Source of the DNA: Pasteurellaceae bacterium LFhippo2
GTDB lineage: Bacteria > Pseudomonadota > Gammaproteobacteria > Enterobacterales > Pasteurellaceae
Assembly (NCBI GenBank): GCA_029852775.1
Contig: LEKJ01000018.1
Location: 1-64,000 of the forward strand
Reading direction: 5' to 3'
Length of the DNA: 64,000 nucleotides
Part shown: one piece after another, positions 48,135-58,357 of the stretch
Layout of the letters: the number at the start of each line of letters is the position of its first letter
How positions within the stretch are numbered: position 1 is the stretch's first letter
Position numbers and translations under genes: made by a program
The notes under the pieces: generated by a model
The model's input: only the letters and a program-made list of their open reading frames with translations
The model's database searches: none
What the model was told of the DNA's origin: nothing

Positions 48135-49382
48135 TTATTCAAAATCCCACTCTGCAAAACCTTGCGCAATGCCAACTACGACATTTGCAGCTTTCTGCAT
48201 AGTATCTAGTGAAATAAACTCAAATTTGCCGTGAAAATTTTCTCCACCAGTAAATAGGTTTGGTGTCGGTAAGCCCATAAACGACAAACGCGAACCGTCT
48301 GTACCGCCACGAATAGGCTCTAAATTTGGGGTAATACCTTGCAGTTTCATTACATTCTCTGCAATTTCGACTAAATATTGGTAATCCACCAACACTTCTT
48401 GCATATTGCGATACTGTTCTCTAATTTCGACTTTACCGCAATTCTCTCCATATTGCTGTTGCATTGCTTGCATAGTCTGTTTGAGATAATCACCAAAAGT
48501 GGCTAATTCTTCTCTAGAGAAGCTACGTAAGATATAACCGATTTCGCATTTCTCTAAATCCCCTGAAATATCGTGCAACATAATAAAGCCTTCTCGCCCT
48601 TCGCTAGTTGAAGGTGTGAGATGTGGCGGTAGGCGAGATTGAAATTCGCAAGCGCGTTCCAAAGCATTAATCATCTTACCTTTTGCAGTGCCAGGATGAA
48701 CGCTACGTCCGTAGAAAGTCACTGTTGCGGCATCTGCATTAAAGTTTTCATACTGCAGTTCTCCGAGTGGGCCACCATCTAAGGTATAAGCCACATCAGC
48801 ACCAAATAATGCGACATCAAAATTATCAGCACCACGCCCAATCTCTTCGTCAGTGGTAAAACCAACACGAATTTTACCGTGTGGAATTTGTGGGTTAGCC
48901 TGTAGATATTCAATTGCAGATAAGATAATCGCAATCCCTGATTTATCGTCAGCACCGAGTAGGGAAGTTCCATCCGTTGTAACCAATGTATGCCCAATTA
49001 GTTGATTAAGATTTGGGAATTGGTTTGGCGAAAGTGTATCGTCACTGCCTTGTAACAGAATATCGCCACCTTGATAGTTTTCAATCACCTGCGGTTTTAC
49101 ATCTTTGCCGTTAAAATCAGGTGCAGTATCCACGTGAGCAAGTAAGCCTAAAACAGGAATTTTTTTATCCGTATTCGCAGGCAGTGTTGCGAATAGATAG
49201 CCACGCTCATCTAAGTGAATTTCTGTTAAGCCCATTTGTGTCACTTCATCTTTGAGAAGATGAAGAAGATCCCATTGTTGTGGTGAACTTGGCACGGTTT
49301 GGCTGTGTGGATCTGATGTGGTATAAATTTGGGTATAACGTAGTAAGCGGTTTAATAGAGATTGTTTATTGGTTTGGATCAT
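48135..49382 (-). CDS. pepT: Peptidase T (tripeptide aminopeptidase)
   Basis: This 415-residue M20 metallopeptidase removes the N-terminal residue of tripeptides in the cytoplasm. The two-zinc site is visible in LLAHVDTAPDFNGKDV (His, Asp), LGADDKSGIA, TTDEEIGRGAD and DGGPLGELQYENFNAD. RGGTDGSRLSFMGLPTPNLF and GGENFHGKFEF complete the family set. It lies downstream of the peptide importer genes on the same strand, a fitting neighbour. Confidence 0.96.
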   Translation of the reverse strand: MIQTNKQSLLNRLLRYTQIYTTSDPHSQTVPSSPQQWDLLHLLKDEVTQMGLTEIHLDERGYLFATLPANTDKKIPVLGLLAHVDTAPDFNGKDVKPQVIENYQGGDILLQGSDDTLSPNQFPNLNQLIGHTLVTTDGTSLLGADDKSGIAIILSAIEYLQANPQIPHGKIRVGFTTDEEIGRGADNFDVALFGADVAYTLDGGPLGELQYENFNADAATVTFYGRSVHPGTAKGKMINALERACEFQSRLPPHLTPSTSEGREGFIMLHDISGDLEKCEIGYILRSFSREELATFGDYLKQTMQAMQQQYGENCGKVEIREQYRNMQEVLVDYQYLVEIAENVMKLQGITPNLEPIRGGTDGSRLSFMGLPTPNLFTGGENFHGKFEFISLDTMQKAANVVVGIAQGFAEWDFE

Positions 49383-49417
49383 AGAGTTATATTTTCCGTT
49401 GAAATTAATAGTCGCTT

Positions 49418-49470
49418 TCTCTCCCCCATTTGTGGGGGAGAGACAGACAAAGTTGCGTTCAGCAACTTTG
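49418..49470. repeat. Two hairpins between pepT and opp ATPase
   Basis: TCTCTCCCCCA/TGGGGGAGAGA (11 bp, loop TTTG) is followed by CAAAGTTGC/GCAACTTTG (9 bp, loop of 5). The gap is 105 bases. One or both may end the opp transcript, but neither has a clear T run on the minus strand. Confidence 0.65.
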
Positions 49471-49487
49471 GCAGAGAGAGGGCTATA

Positions 49488-51086
49488 TTACGACAAATTC
49501 GACGCTTCGATTAATCTCTGCGTATATTCATCTTGTGGATTTTCAAAGATCTGCTGAACATTGCCTTGTTCCACCACATCGCCTTTACTCATCACCATCA
49601 CTCTATCACTTAATGCGCGCACTACTGCGAGATCGTGGCTGATAAAGATATAGCTCAAGCCATATTTTTTCTGTAAGTTATTTAATAGCTCAATTACAGT
49701 TAATTGAGTCGAACGGTCGAGCGCCGAAGTTGGTTCATCAAGCAATACAAATTTCGGTTCAAGAATAATCGCACGAGCTATCGCAATACGCTGGCGTTGT
49801 CCACCCGAAAACTCGTGGGGATAGCGGTTGATCATCGCTGGCGATAAATTCACTTCTTCCAGCATTTTCATCACTTTTTCGCGACGTTCAGCTTTGCTCA
49901 TTTGCGGATAGTGTACTGATAAACCTTCGCCGATAATCTCACCCACAGTTAAACGTGGCGAAAGAGAGTTAAACGGATCTTGGAATACCATCTGCATATC
50001 TTTTTTGGTTGCTTGGCGTTCGTCTTTACTACAAGCGGTCAGATCTTTGCCGATAAATGCAACTTTACCACGATATTCCAAAATTTGCATAATCGCACGG
50101 CCAATCGTCGATTTACCCGACCCCGATTCGCCCACAATCCCGAAAGTTTCGCCCTGTTTTAAGTCGATAGAAATCCCTTTCACCGCATTAAACACTTTTT
50201 TCGGCTTACCAAATAGCGAACGTTTTAGCACATAATCAACATAAATATCATCAGCGTGAATTAGCGTTGGCGCATTTGCTGGGATAGGCTGTTTCAAATT
50301 AGCAGGAATTGGGGTTAATAGCTCCACAGTGTAAGGGTGTTGCGGATTATTAAATACCTGTTGTGTTTCGCCCCGTTCGATAATTTCGCCATATTGCATA
50401 ACACACACATAATCGCTATATTTTTTCACTAAGCGTAAGTCGTGGGAAATTAGAATAATCGCCATGCCCATATCCGCTTGTAAGTCGTGCATTAAGTCCA
50501 AAATTTCCGCTTGAGTTGTTACGTCCAAAGCGGTTGTTGGCTCGTCGGCAATCAATAAATCAGGTTTATTGATAATCGCCATTGCAATCATAATACGTTG
50601 TAACTGACCGCCTGAAAACTCGTGAGGGTAGCAGAGCATTTTCTTTTCAGCATCAGGAATTTTTACTTTTTGTAAGGTCTCTAATGCCAGTTTATGCGCT
50701 TCCGTTTTGCTCATTTGTGGATTGTGAGTGCTTACGGCTTCCGCCACTTGTTCGCCAATAGGCATAAAGGGATTGAGCGAAGTCATTGGCTCTTGGAAAA
50801 TCATGCCAATACGGTCGCCACGCAATGAACGAAGTTGGTTTTCTGATAGGGTTAGAATTTCCTGTTCTTCAAAATTAATTGATGAACCTTCGCCATAGCT
50901 CACAATATTTTCGGGCAATAACTGCATAATCGACATTGCGGTAACCGATTTGCCCGAACCCGATTCACCCACAATCGCCAGTGTTTGACCTTTTTCTAAG
51001 GTGAAAGATACCGAACGTACCGCGTGAACTATTTCTTCATCGGTTTTAAGATAAACATTTAAGTTTTTTACATCTAATAATTTCAT
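49488..51086 (-). CDS. Peptide ABC transporter, fused double ATPase (OppDF/YejF-like)
   Basis: This 532-residue protein has two ABC ATPase domains in one chain. Each has Walker A GESGSGKS, a Q-loop ([24 protein letters not shown]), a signature (SGGQLQR; SGGQRQR) and Walker B ([24 protein letters not shown]). The usual oligopeptide system has separate OppD and OppF; this fused form resembles YejF. It powers the adjacent OppB/OppC permease and takes substrate from OppA. The ATG at 51086 ([11 protein letters not shown]) has AAGGAAG upstream; the 16-codon longer frame runs into oppC. Confidence 0.92.
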   Translation of the reverse strand: MKLLDVKNLNVYLKTDEEIVHAVRSVSFTLEKGQTLAIVGESGSGKSVTAMSIMQLLPENIVSYGEGSSINFEEQEILTLSENQLRSLRGDRIGMIFQEPMTSLNPFMPIGEQVAEAVSTHNPQMSKTEAHKLALETLQKVKIPDAEKKMLCYPHEFSGGQLQRIMIAMAIINKPDLLIADEPTTALDVTTQAEILDLMHDLQADMGMAIILISHDLRLVKKYSDYVCVMQYGEIIERGETQQVFNNPQHPYTVELLTPIPANLKQPIPANAPTLIHADDIYVDYVLKRSLFGKPKKVFNAVKGISIDLKQGETFGIVGESGSGKSTIGRAIMQILEYRGKVAFIGKDLTACSKDERQATKKDMQMVFQDPFNSLSPRLTVGEIIGEGLSVHYPQMSKAERREKVMKMLEEVNLSPAMINRYPHEFSGGQRQRIAIARAIILEPKFVLLDEPTSALDRSTQLTVIELLNNLQKKYGLSYIFISHDLAVVRALSDRVMVMSKGDVVEQGNVQQIFENPQDEYTQRLIEASNLS

Positions 51087-51096
51087 TTTAACTTCC

Positions 51097-51993
51097 TTAT
51101 TTATCTTTTGGATCAAGGGCATCACGTAAGCCATCGCCGATAAAGTTAAAGCAGAATAAGGTTAAGCATAGGAAAAACGCAGGGAAAATCAGTAGCCAAG
51201 GGGCTGTTTCCATTTGAGCTGCGCCGTCGCTTAATAATGCGCCCCAACTACTCATTGGCTCTTGTGTGCCTAAGCCTAAGAAACTTAAAAATGATTCAAA
51301 TAAAATCATTAATGGCACTTCTAAAGAGGCATAAACCGCCACTAAGCCGAGTACATTCGGGATAATATGTTTCCAAATAATTTGACGGCGTGAAACACCG
51401 CATACAATCGCCGCTTCAACGAACTCTTTATTTTTCAAACTGAGCGTCTGCCCACGAACAATACGGGCTAGATTCAGCCACGCAATTAAACCGATAGCGA
51501 CAAAGATTAAGAAAATATTTTGCCCAAACAGTGTGATTAATAAGATCACAAAGAACATAAATGGGAATGAGTTTAAAATCTCAAGAACACGCATCATCAC
51601 CATATCGGTTTTACCGCCGACATAGCCTGAAATTGCGCCGTAGATCGTGCCAACTACAACTGCCATTAATGCGCCCGCAATCCCGACCATTAACGAGATA
51701 CGTCCGCCGATAGCGATACGTACTAGTAAATCGCGCCCAGCTGAGTCGGTTCCTAAATAGTGACCTGACTCAAAATCAGGGGCGGCACTCATCATATTCC
51801 AGTCGGTATCTTCATAACTAAATGGCATCATCATTGGTGCAAAAGTGATAAATAGCACAATGATAAATAGAATAACTAAGCTCACAACTGCCGCTTTATT
51901 ACGGAAGAAACGACGGCGCGCATCTTGCCATAAGCTACGACCTTGAATCTCTTGTTGAGCTAGTTTCTCGACAAATTGTTGTTTTTCTGACAT
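51097..51993 (-). CDS. oppC: Oligopeptide ABC transporter permease OppC
   Basis: This 298-residue inner-membrane permease has six helices, closely matching E. coli OppC (GRSLWQDARRRF near the N-terminus, GTDSAGRDLLVRIAIGGRIS, FNFIGDGLRDALDPKDK at the end). The EAA loop that docks on the ATPase lies near EFVEAAIVCGVSRRQI. The ATG at 51993 has AAGGAG six bases upstream. It is ten bases after oppB. Confidence 0.95.
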   Translation of the reverse strand: MSEKQQFVEKLAQQEIQGRSLWQDARRRFFRNKAAVVSLVILFIIVLFITFAPMMMPFSYEDTDWNMMSAAPDFESGHYLGTDSAGRDLLVRIAIGGRISLMVGIAGALMAVVVGTIYGAISGYVGGKTDMVMMRVLEILNSFPFMFFVILLITLFGQNIFLIFVAIGLIAWLNLARIVRGQTLSLKNKEFVEAAIVCGVSRRQIIWKHIIPNVLGLVAVYASLEVPLMILFESFLSFLGLGTQEPMSSWGALLSDGAAQMETAPWLLIFPAFFLCLTLFCFNFIGDGLRDALDPKDK

Positions 51994-52003
51994 CACTAAC
52001 TCC

Positions 52004-52927
52004 TTATGAATAACGGATTTTCGGATCGATAACTGCGTAGAGAATATCGACTACTGCGTTAAAGAAAATCGTTAAGAATCCAACCAAAATCGTCAAACTT
52101 AATACTAATGAGTAGTCGCGGTTTAACGCACCATTGATAAAGAGCTGTCCGATACCTGGTAAGCCAAACACGCTTTCAATAACTAGAGAGCCAGTAATAA
52201 TACCTACAAATGCAGGGCCTAAGTAAGTAATAACTGGCAACATCGCTGGTTTTAAAGCGTGTTTAAAGATAATTTTATGCAGTGGCAAGCCTTTCGCTTT
52301 GGCGGTACGAATAAAATTAGAATGTAGCACTTCAATCATTGATCCACGTGTAATACGGGCAATACTTGCCACATAGCTAATCGTTAGCGACAGCACTGGC
52401 AACACCATATAGTAAAGTTGCCCACCATTCCAACCACCTGCGGGTAACCATTTTAAATGAATAGCAAAGAATAAAACGAGTAGGGGAGCAAAGACGAAGC
52501 TTGGCATAATTACCCCTGTCATTGCAAAGGACATCAATATATAGTCCCACTTACTATTTTGATTGAGTGCCGCCACAGTGCCTGCACTAACCCCTAAAAT
52601 TACGGCGCAAATAAAGGCACTAACCCCTAATTTCACTGAAACAGGGAAAGCAGAAGCGATCAAACTATTCACAGTTTGATCCTTATATTTAAAAGATGGG
52701 CCAAAATCCCCTTGCGATAAATCTTTAAGATAAATGAAATATTGCTCGTGGAGCGGTTTATCTAAATGGTATTTTGCTTCGATATTTGCCATAACTTCTG
52801 GCGGATAAGCCTTTTCAGACGTAAAAGGGCTACCAGGGGCAAGGCGCATTAAAAAGAATGAAATAGTGATAAGAACAAAAAGCGTTGGAATCGCTTCAAA
52901 AATTCTTTTTATTATAAATTTCAACAT
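52004..52927 (-). CDS. oppB: Oligopeptide ABC transporter permease OppB
   Basis: This 307-residue permease starts MLKFIIKRIFEAIPTLFVLI and ends DILYAVIDPKIRYS, almost as in E. coli OppB, with six helices. The EAA motif region is FIRTAKAKGLPLHKIIFKHALKPA. With OppC it forms the peptide channel. A palindromic element separates it from oppA. Confidence 0.96.
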   Translation of the reverse strand: MLKFIIKRIFEAIPTLFVLITISFFLMRLAPGSPFTSEKAYPPEVMANIEAKYHLDKPLHEQYFIYLKDLSQGDFGPSFKYKDQTVNSLIASAFPVSVKLGVSAFICAVILGVSAGTVAALNQNSKWDYILMSFAMTGVIMPSFVFAPLLVLFFAIHLKWLPAGGWNGGQLYYMVLPVLSLTISYVASIARITRGSMIEVLHSNFIRTAKAKGLPLHKIIFKHALKPAMLPVITYLGPAFVGIITGSLVIESVFGLPGIGQLFINGALNRDYSLVLSLTILVGFLTIFFNAVVDILYAVIDPKIRYS

Positions 52928-52972
52928 AATTAGCTATCCACGGAAAATAAAAATTGTTTGTTAATATAAAAT

Positions 52973-53022
52973 TGTAGGAACACGGTGCCCGCGTCCACAG
53001 ACACGTGCAGTGTGTCCCTACA
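52973..53022. repeat. Imperfect palindromic element between oppA and oppB
   Basis: The left arm starts GTAGGAACACGGTGCCC and the right arm ends TGTGTCCCTAC; the arms pair imperfectly. The position just after oppA suggests it could protect oppA mRNA or reduce read-through into oppB, giving more binding protein than permease. Confidence 0.75.
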
Positions 53023-53049
53023 TAAATGGGCGATTATCGCCCTGCGATG

Positions 53050-54687
53050 TTATTGTTTAATAAGATATAAGTTTCTTAACAAAATATCATCTTGTGGATC
53101 TTTACCTTCATAGCCTTTCACGTAAGGTTTCACTAAACGTGTGTTTACATAAGTGTAAACAGGGACGATTGGTGCATCTTCCGCTAAGATTGCTTCCGCT
53201 TTCGCATAAGCTGCAGCTCGGCCAGCTGCATCTGCTGCTTTGTAAGATTCAGCCATTGCAGCATCATAAGCTTCACTCTTATATTTTGCAGTATTGTTTG
53301 TTGAGTTAGACAAGAAATAGTTTGTGAAGGTGGTCGCTTGGTTATAGTCAGCTGCCCAACCTGCACGAGCTACATCATATTTGCCTTGACGGCGAGTATC
53401 GATGTAAGTTTTCCACTCTTGGTTTTCTAATTTAACATCCACTAAACCTTTAGTATTCGCTTTCCAGATAGACGCTGCTGCGATAGCCACTTTTTTATGG
53501 TTTTCGTTAGTGTTATATAAAAGCGTGAATTTTAATGGATTTGATTTACTAAAGCCCGCTTCTTCTAACAATTTGATCGCTTGTTCATTACGTTGTGCCA
53601 TAGGCTCTTTTGAGTAAGCAGGTTGCTCAATTTTATCGCCTTCACCGATGTATGGCGGTGTAAATACGTAAGTTGGTTCTTGGCCTTGGTTTAATACTTT
53701 ATCAGTAATAATATGGCGATCTAACGATAAGTTTAGTGCTTTACGTACACGAATATCGGTAAATGGTGCTTTTTCATTATTTAATTCATAGAGATACGTC
53801 GAAAGCGTTTTTACCACAAATACTTCATTTGGAATTTCCACTTTTAATTTTTGGAATAAATCTGGTGGCAAGCCGTAGTTTGAGATTTCAATTTCACCAG
53901 AGCGGTAACGTTGAACATCGGTTACCGCACTTGGTACCGCTAAGAATGTAGCCTTATTGATAACAGTTTCTTTATCATTCCAATAAGATGGATTGCGCTC
54001 AAATACGATTTTCTCATTAATTACGTGTTCAGTATATTTGTATGCTCCGTTACCTACAAAATTCTCTTTTTTCACCCAAGCATCACCAAATTTCTCTACA
54101 GCTGATTTTGGCACAGGTAACATAGATTGGTGAGTTGTCATACCAGGTAAATATGGTACTGGATTTGATAATGTTATTTGGAATGTGAAGTCATCAATAG
54201 CTTTAACGCCAAGTTCTTCAGGTTTTTTCTTACCTTCAATGACATCTTCTGCATTTTCAACTTGTAGATAATTTAAGTAGCTTGCATAAGGAGACGCTGT
54301 ATTTGGATTAGCCAAACGTTGCCAAGAATAAACAAAATCGTGCGCAGTTACAGGCTCGCCATTTGTCCATTTGGCATCTTGACGAAGTTTGAAAGTCCAT
54401 TGTTTGAAATCAGGTGTGCTTTCCCAAGAAAGAGCCATACCAGGTTGCTCATTACCATCTTGATCTTTGGTAATTAAACCTTCTAATAATTGATAAGCGA
54501 TTTGTGCTTCTGGCACACCTTCAGTTTTATGTGGGTCAAAACTTTGTGGTTCTGCACCATTGTTGATAATGATCTCTTGTTTGTCTGCAAGCACAGTACC
54601 TTCTGGTACTTTAGCCGCAAAAGCTGAAACAGATAAGCCTAATGCGATAGCACTTGCGAGTAGCGAACGTGTGAAGTTAATTTGCAT
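53050..54687 (-). CDS. oppA: Periplasmic oligopeptide-binding protein OppA
   Basis: This 545-residue protein has a signal peptide (cleavage likely after AFA, about residue 24). The SBP family 5 domain is very similar to E. coli OppA throughout (NGAEPQSFDPHKTEGVPE, NTASPYASYLNYLQ, LYNTNENHKKVAIAAASIWK, ARAGWAADYNQ). It binds peptides of two to five residues for OppBC. It is first in the operon oppA-oppB-oppC-ATPase. Confidence 0.96.
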   Translation of the reverse strand: MQINFTRSLLASAIALGLSVSAFAAKVPEGTVLADKQEIIINNGAEPQSFDPHKTEGVPEAQIAYQLLEGLITKDQDGNEQPGMALSWESTPDFKQWTFKLRQDAKWTNGEPVTAHDFVYSWQRLANPNTASPYASYLNYLQVENAEDVIEGKKKPEELGVKAIDDFTFQITLSNPVPYLPGMTTHQSMLPVPKSAVEKFGDAWVKKENFVGNGAYKYTEHVINEKIVFERNPSYWNDKETVINKATFLAVPSAVTDVQRYRSGEIEISNYGLPPDLFQKLKVEIPNEVFVVKTLSTYLYELNNEKAPFTDIRVRKALNLSLDRHIITDKVLNQGQEPTYVFTPPYIGEGDKIEQPAYSKEPMAQRNEQAIKLLEEAGFSKSNPLKFTLLYNTNENHKKVAIAAASIWKANTKGLVDVKLENQEWKTYIDTRRQGKYDVARAGWAADYNQATTFTNYFLSNSTNNTAKYKSEAYDAAMAESYKAADAAGRAAAYAKAEAILAEDAPIVPVYTYVNTRLVKPYVKGYEGKDPQDDILLRNLYLIKQ

Positions 54688-54840
54688 AGATTTCTCCTAT
54701 GGTTGTGATTATTTTTGTGTCTAGGCTTTTTAACGGAAAAAGTATGCTTTGTAAAGAGATTTGTCAGTTTAATTGGTTGTTAATCATCTAGCTTGGATGT
54801 TTATGCGACAGTTTTTTTGAAAAGATATAGATAATGGGGA

Positions 54841-54900
54841 TACAACCGGTCTGATTTTAAGAAAAATTTACAAATTTATTATAAAACCAAACCGCTTGTA
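54841..54900. terminator. Inverted variant uptake-signal pair before ruvB end
   Basis: TACAACCGGT at one end pairs with ACCGCTTGTA at the other with one mismatch around an AT-rich middle. One arm is the CCGGTC variant and the other the standard core. It lies just past the ruvB stop (minus strand) and would terminate ruvAB. The 150 bases on the oppA side must hold the oppA promoter; none was placed. Confidence 0.65.
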
Positions 54901-54907
54901 TTGATGA

Positions 54908-55912
54908 TTAGTCGATTTTGGTTAAACCAAAATGCGCATAGGTGCGAGAAGTAGCAATACGTCCACGGGGAGTGCGTTGTAAGAAACCTTGTTGGATTAA
55001 ATAAGGTTCAAGAACATCTTCAATGGTATCACGCTCTTCGCCGATTGCGGCTGCTAGGTTATCTAACCCAACTGGACCACCGTCAAAACGCTCAATAACT
55101 GCTGAAAGGAGTTTTCTATCCATAAAGTCAAACCCTTCCGCATCGACATCTAACATCTCTAATGCTTGTTTAGCAATAGCTGATGAAATTACCCCATTAT
55201 TGCGTACATCTGCAAAGTCTCGCACACGGCGTAATAAGCGGTTGGCGATACGTGGTGTACCACGTGAACGGCGAGCGATTTCATAGGCGCCATCTTCAGA
55301 TAAATTAAGATTTAAACAGCTTGCGCTACGGCTCACAATCGACGTTAAGTCTTCAACAGAGTAGAACTCTAAGCGTTGAACAATCCCGAAACGATCACGC
55401 AATGGCGAAGTTAATGAACCTGCACGAGTAGTTGCTCCCACAAGGGTAAATGGCGGAAGATCAAGTTTGATTGAACGAGCCGCAGGGCCTTCACCGATCA
55501 TAATATCTAATTGATAATCTTCCATTGCTGGATAGAGTACTTCTTCAATTGCAGGGGAAAGGCGGTGAATTTCATCAATAAACAGCACATCATAAGGCTC
55601 AAGGTTAGTTAGCATTGCGGCTAAATCCCCTGCTTTTTCTAATACAGGGCCTGATGTGGTACGGATATTTACCCCCATTTCATTTGCCACGATATTGGCA
55701 AGGGTGGTTTTTCCTAACCCAGGGGGACCGAAGATCAAGAGATGATCTAGGGCATCATTACGTAATTTTGCCGCTTTGATAAAGATCTCCATTTGCTCAC
55801 GCACCGACGGCTGACCAACATAGTCGGTAAGCATTTTGGGGCGAATAGCACGATCTATCGCTTCTTCATCACGCTTGGGGCTTGCGCTAATTATTCTGTC
55901 TGCTTCAATCAT
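54908..55912 (-). CDS. ruvB: Holliday junction branch-migration ATPase RuvB
   Basis: This 334-residue AAA+ motor has Walker [10 protein letters not shown], Walker [10 protein letters not shown], and sensor regions [15 protein letters not shown] and [12 protein letters not shown]. The C-terminal winged helix ([13 protein letters not shown]) grips DNA. The ATG at 55912 ([10 protein letters not shown]) matches E. coli; a 16-codon longer frame merely reads the palindrome upstream. Confidence 0.97.
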   Translation of the reverse strand: MIEADRIISASPKRDEEAIDRAIRPKMLTDYVGQPSVREQMEIFIKAAKLRNDALDHLLIFGPPGLGKTTLANIVANEMGVNIRTTSGPVLEKAGDLAAMLTNLEPYDVLFIDEIHRLSPAIEEVLYPAMEDYQLDIMIGEGPAARSIKLDLPPFTLVGATTRAGSLTSPLRDRFGIVQRLEFYSVEDLTSIVSRSASCLNLNLSEDGAYEIARRSRGTPRIANRLLRRVRDFADVRNNGVISSAIAKQALEMLDVDAEGFDFMDRKLLSAVIERFDGGPVGLDNLAAAIGEERDTIEDVLEPYLIQQGFLQRTPRGRIATSRTYAHFGLTKID

Positions 55913-55917
55913 TTTTT

Positions 55918-55984
55918 GTAGGGTGCGTGTAAACGCACCGTTTATCAATATGTTATACAATTGGTGCGTTTACACGCACCTTAC
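55918..55984. repeat. Palindromic element type D between ruvA and ruvB
   Basis: The left arm 55918-55939 is identical to the arm at 40224 (core GGTGCGTGTAAACGCACC), and the right arm 55963-55984 pairs with one mismatch. It occupies nearly the whole ruvA-ruvB gap, between the ruvA stop and ruvB ribosome site. Confidence 0.92.
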
Positions 55985-55985
55985 A

Positions 55986-56591
55986 TTATAGTGAATTTTT
56001 CAATGCTTCACGAATTAACTGTTCGCTTGTGCTACCTGCTTTATTGACTTTCTTAATCATTTTTTCTGCATCAGCAGGTTTGTAACCTAATGCAATTAAT
56101 GCATCACGGGCTTCATCAGCAGGATCTATGCTATCGCTTGCCACAATTTGATCGTGAGACTGCTCCACAAAGAAATCGCCTTGCGCCATACCTTTGAATT
56201 TACCTTTTAATTCAACCAGTAAACGTTCAGCGGTTTTTCTACCAATTCCAGGGATTTTAGTGAGTTTAGCTAACTCTTCTTGTTCAACTGCCGTTGCAAA
56301 TTGAGAAACAGACATTGCCGATAAAATCGCAAGAGCTAATTTAGGGCCTACGCCATTGGTTTTGATTAATTCACGAAACAGTGTGCGATCTTGTTTTTGG
56401 GCAAAGCCAAAGAGTAGATGAGCATCTTCACGCACCACAAGATGAGTGAAAACAGTCGCTTCTTCATTTACCGCAGGCAAATTGTAGAAACTTGTCATAG
56501 GAAGTAGCAATTCATAACCTACCCCTTGCACATCAAGTACCATTTCAGGCGGTGATTTTTCGATAATTTTTCCGTGAAGTCGTCCGATCAT
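55986..56591 (-). CDS. ruvA: Holliday junction DNA-binding protein RuvA
   Basis: This 201-residue protein has an N-terminal OB fold ([20 protein letters not shown]), two helix-hairpin-helix motifs ([27 protein letters not shown]) and a C-terminal three-helix domain that regulates RuvB. Tetramers hold the four-way junction. It is upstream of ruvB on the minus strand; no ruvC is in the window. Confidence 0.97.
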   Translation of the reverse strand: MIGRLHGKIIEKSPPEMVLDVQGVGYELLLPMTSFYNLPAVNEEATVFTHLVVREDAHLLFGFAQKQDRTLFRELIKTNGVGPKLALAILSAMSVSQFATAVEQEELAKLTKIPGIGRKTAERLLVELKGKFKGMAQGDFFVEQSHDQIVASDSIDPADEARDALIALGYKPADAEKMIKKVNKAGSTSEQLIREALKNSL

Positions 56592-56690
56592 AGTTTTAAG
56601 CGTATTTTAAAATCAAAGTGCTAATGATAGCTGAAAACTGTATAAAATAACAGAGTGAGCGGTAAGATTTTCACAAAATTTTGCAAAAAT

Positions 56691-56713
56691 AAACCCCGCA
56701 TAAGCGGGGTTTT
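56691..56713. terminator. Terminator between potC and ruvA, with uptake signal
   Basis: AAACCCCGC pairs with GCGGGGTTT across ATAA. On the minus strand it is followed by ATTTTTGC and closes the potABC transcript. GAGCGGTAAGATTTTC just before it is a degenerate uptake signal. Confidence 0.85.
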
Positions 56714-56729
56714 AATCTTTTAATACTAA

Positions 56730-57497
56730 TTAATCTTTCTTGCGTAGCACTAACTGACTTAAAATCACTAATGCTAACGAGAAGATAATCATAATTGTTG
56801 CTAACGCATTCACTTCTGGGGTTACACCTGTTTTCACAAGAGAGAAGATTTTCAGTGGTAACACTTCGTAGCTTACGCCTGTTACGAAAGATGAAACCAC
56901 AACGTCATCTAATGAAATAGTGAAACTTAATAACCAACCTGAAATAATCGCAGGTAACAATAATGGTAATAAGATTTTACGTAAAATCGTCAATTCACTT
57001 GCACCTAAATCTTTCGCAGCTTCTAACATTTTTGAGTCGAAGTCATTTAAACGAGAAGACACGGTTACCACCACATAAGGTAAACAGAATGTGATGTGAG
57101 CTAATAATAGCGACCAGAAACCAAGTGATACACCTACTAACATAAACAATGCAAGTAGAGATACCGCCATTACGATATCTGGAGACATCATTACGATAAA
57201 TAGCATACCACCGACAAATTGTTTACCTTTGAAGCGGTAACGATATAGTGCGATTGACGTTAATGCTCCGATAATGGTTGCCATTGTCGCCGCAAAAAAT
57301 GCGATTGTTACCGAGTGGATCGCTGCTTGAATTAAGGTCTCATTACCGAACAAACGTTCATACCAGTTCCAACTAAAACCTTTCCAAGTTAAACCATAAC
57401 GGTCTGCATTAAACGAGTTTACTACTAAAATGATGATTGGAATGTACAGATACGCGTACACTACAAACATAAATAAGCTTTTAAGTCCGCGTTTCAT
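56730..57497 (-). CDS. potC: Spermidine/putrescine ABC transporter permease PotC
   Basis: This 255-residue permease has six helices and the EAA-type loop [20 protein letters not shown]. It forms the channel with PotB. It overlaps potB by one base (TAATG). No potD binding-protein gene follows; a terminator and ruvA come next. Confidence 0.94.
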   Translation of the reverse strand: MKRGLKSLFMFVVYAYLYIPIIILVVNSFNADRYGLTWKGFSWNWYERLFGNETLIQAAIHSVTIAFFAATMATIIGALTSIALYRYRFKGKQFVGGMLFIVMMSPDIVMAVSLLALFMLVGVSLGFWSLLLAHITFCLPYVVVTVSSRLNDFDSKMLEAAKDLGASELTILRKILLPLLLPAIISGWLLSFTISLDDVVVSSFVTGVSYEVLPLKIFSLVKTGVTPEVNALATIMIIFSLALVILSQLVLRKKD

Positions 57498-58357
57498 TAT
57501 TCTAATTCCACCTTCTTATTCATCAGTTTATTCGCACGATAGTAAACATATAACATAAATGCCATTAATAGGGTTAATGCAATACTAATTGCAGAACCAA
57601 ATGGCCAGTTACGCGTTACTAAGAACTCACTCTTAATAATATTACCTACTAATAATACTTGCGCACCGCCTAGTAAGTCAGCAACATAGAACATACCCAT
57701 TGCTGGAAGTAATACTAATAAACAACCTGCTACAATGCCTGGCATTGTGAGTGGAATAATAATTTTCACGAAACGTTGGAATGCATTCGCACCTAAATCT
57801 TTCGCAGCTTCTAATAAACGACCATCAATTTTCTCGATAGATGAGTAAAGCGGTAAAATCATAAATGGTAATAGAATATACACTAAACCGATTACTACAG
57901 CGACTTCCGTATTTAAAATACGAATTGGTGTATCTATAATACCTAACCACATTAATGATTCGTTTAATACGCCTTTTACCCCTAAGAAAATTTTCATTCC
58001 ATAGATACGAATTAACGAGTTAGTCCAGAATGGTAACACCACAAGGAATAACAGGAATGGGCGATACTTTTGGGGTAATTTCGCAATAATAAAAGCAAAC
58101 GGATAGCCAATTACTAAACAGATCAAGGTTGAAATCCCCGCCATATAAAGCGAGTTCCAAAGTACCTGAGAGTAAAGCGGATCAACTAAGCGTTTATAAC
58201 TATCAAATGAGAATGTAAACTCAATTAAGTTACTGCTATCTTTGGTCATAAAACTGGTTGCAAAAACCAGTAAGTTTGGCACTAAAACAAAGAAAATTAG
58301 CCAACCGAAGATAATTGCAACAGTAACAGTTTGGAACTTGTTATTAGCAATCTTCAT
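57497..58357 (-). CDS. potB: Spermidine/putrescine ABC transporter permease PotB
   Basis: This 286-residue permease has six helices and the EAA loop [37 protein letters not shown] is a family block. The ATG at 58357 overlaps the potA end by 14 bases; a TTG four codons upstream sits against GGAGG and is less likely. It is part of potABC. Confidence 0.93.
   Translation of the reverse strand: MKIANNKFQTVTVAIIFGWLIFFVLVPNLLVFATSFMTKDSSNLIEFTFSFDSYKRLVDPLYSQVLWNSLYMAGISTLICLVIGYPFAFIIAKLPQKYRPFLLFLVVLPFWTNSLIRIYGMKIFLGVKGVLNESLMWLGIIDTPIRILNTEVAVVIGLVYILLPFMILPLYSSIEKIDGRLLEAAKDLGANAFQRFVKIIIPLTMPGIVAGCLLVLLPAMGMFYVADLLGGAQVLLVGNIIKSEFLVTRNWPFGSAISIALTLLMAFMLYVYYRANKLMNKKVELE

Noticed and set aside
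55913-55960. N-terminal extension of RuvB (16 extra residues)
   Set aside because: It reads through the palindromic element; the conserved MIEADR start is at 55912.
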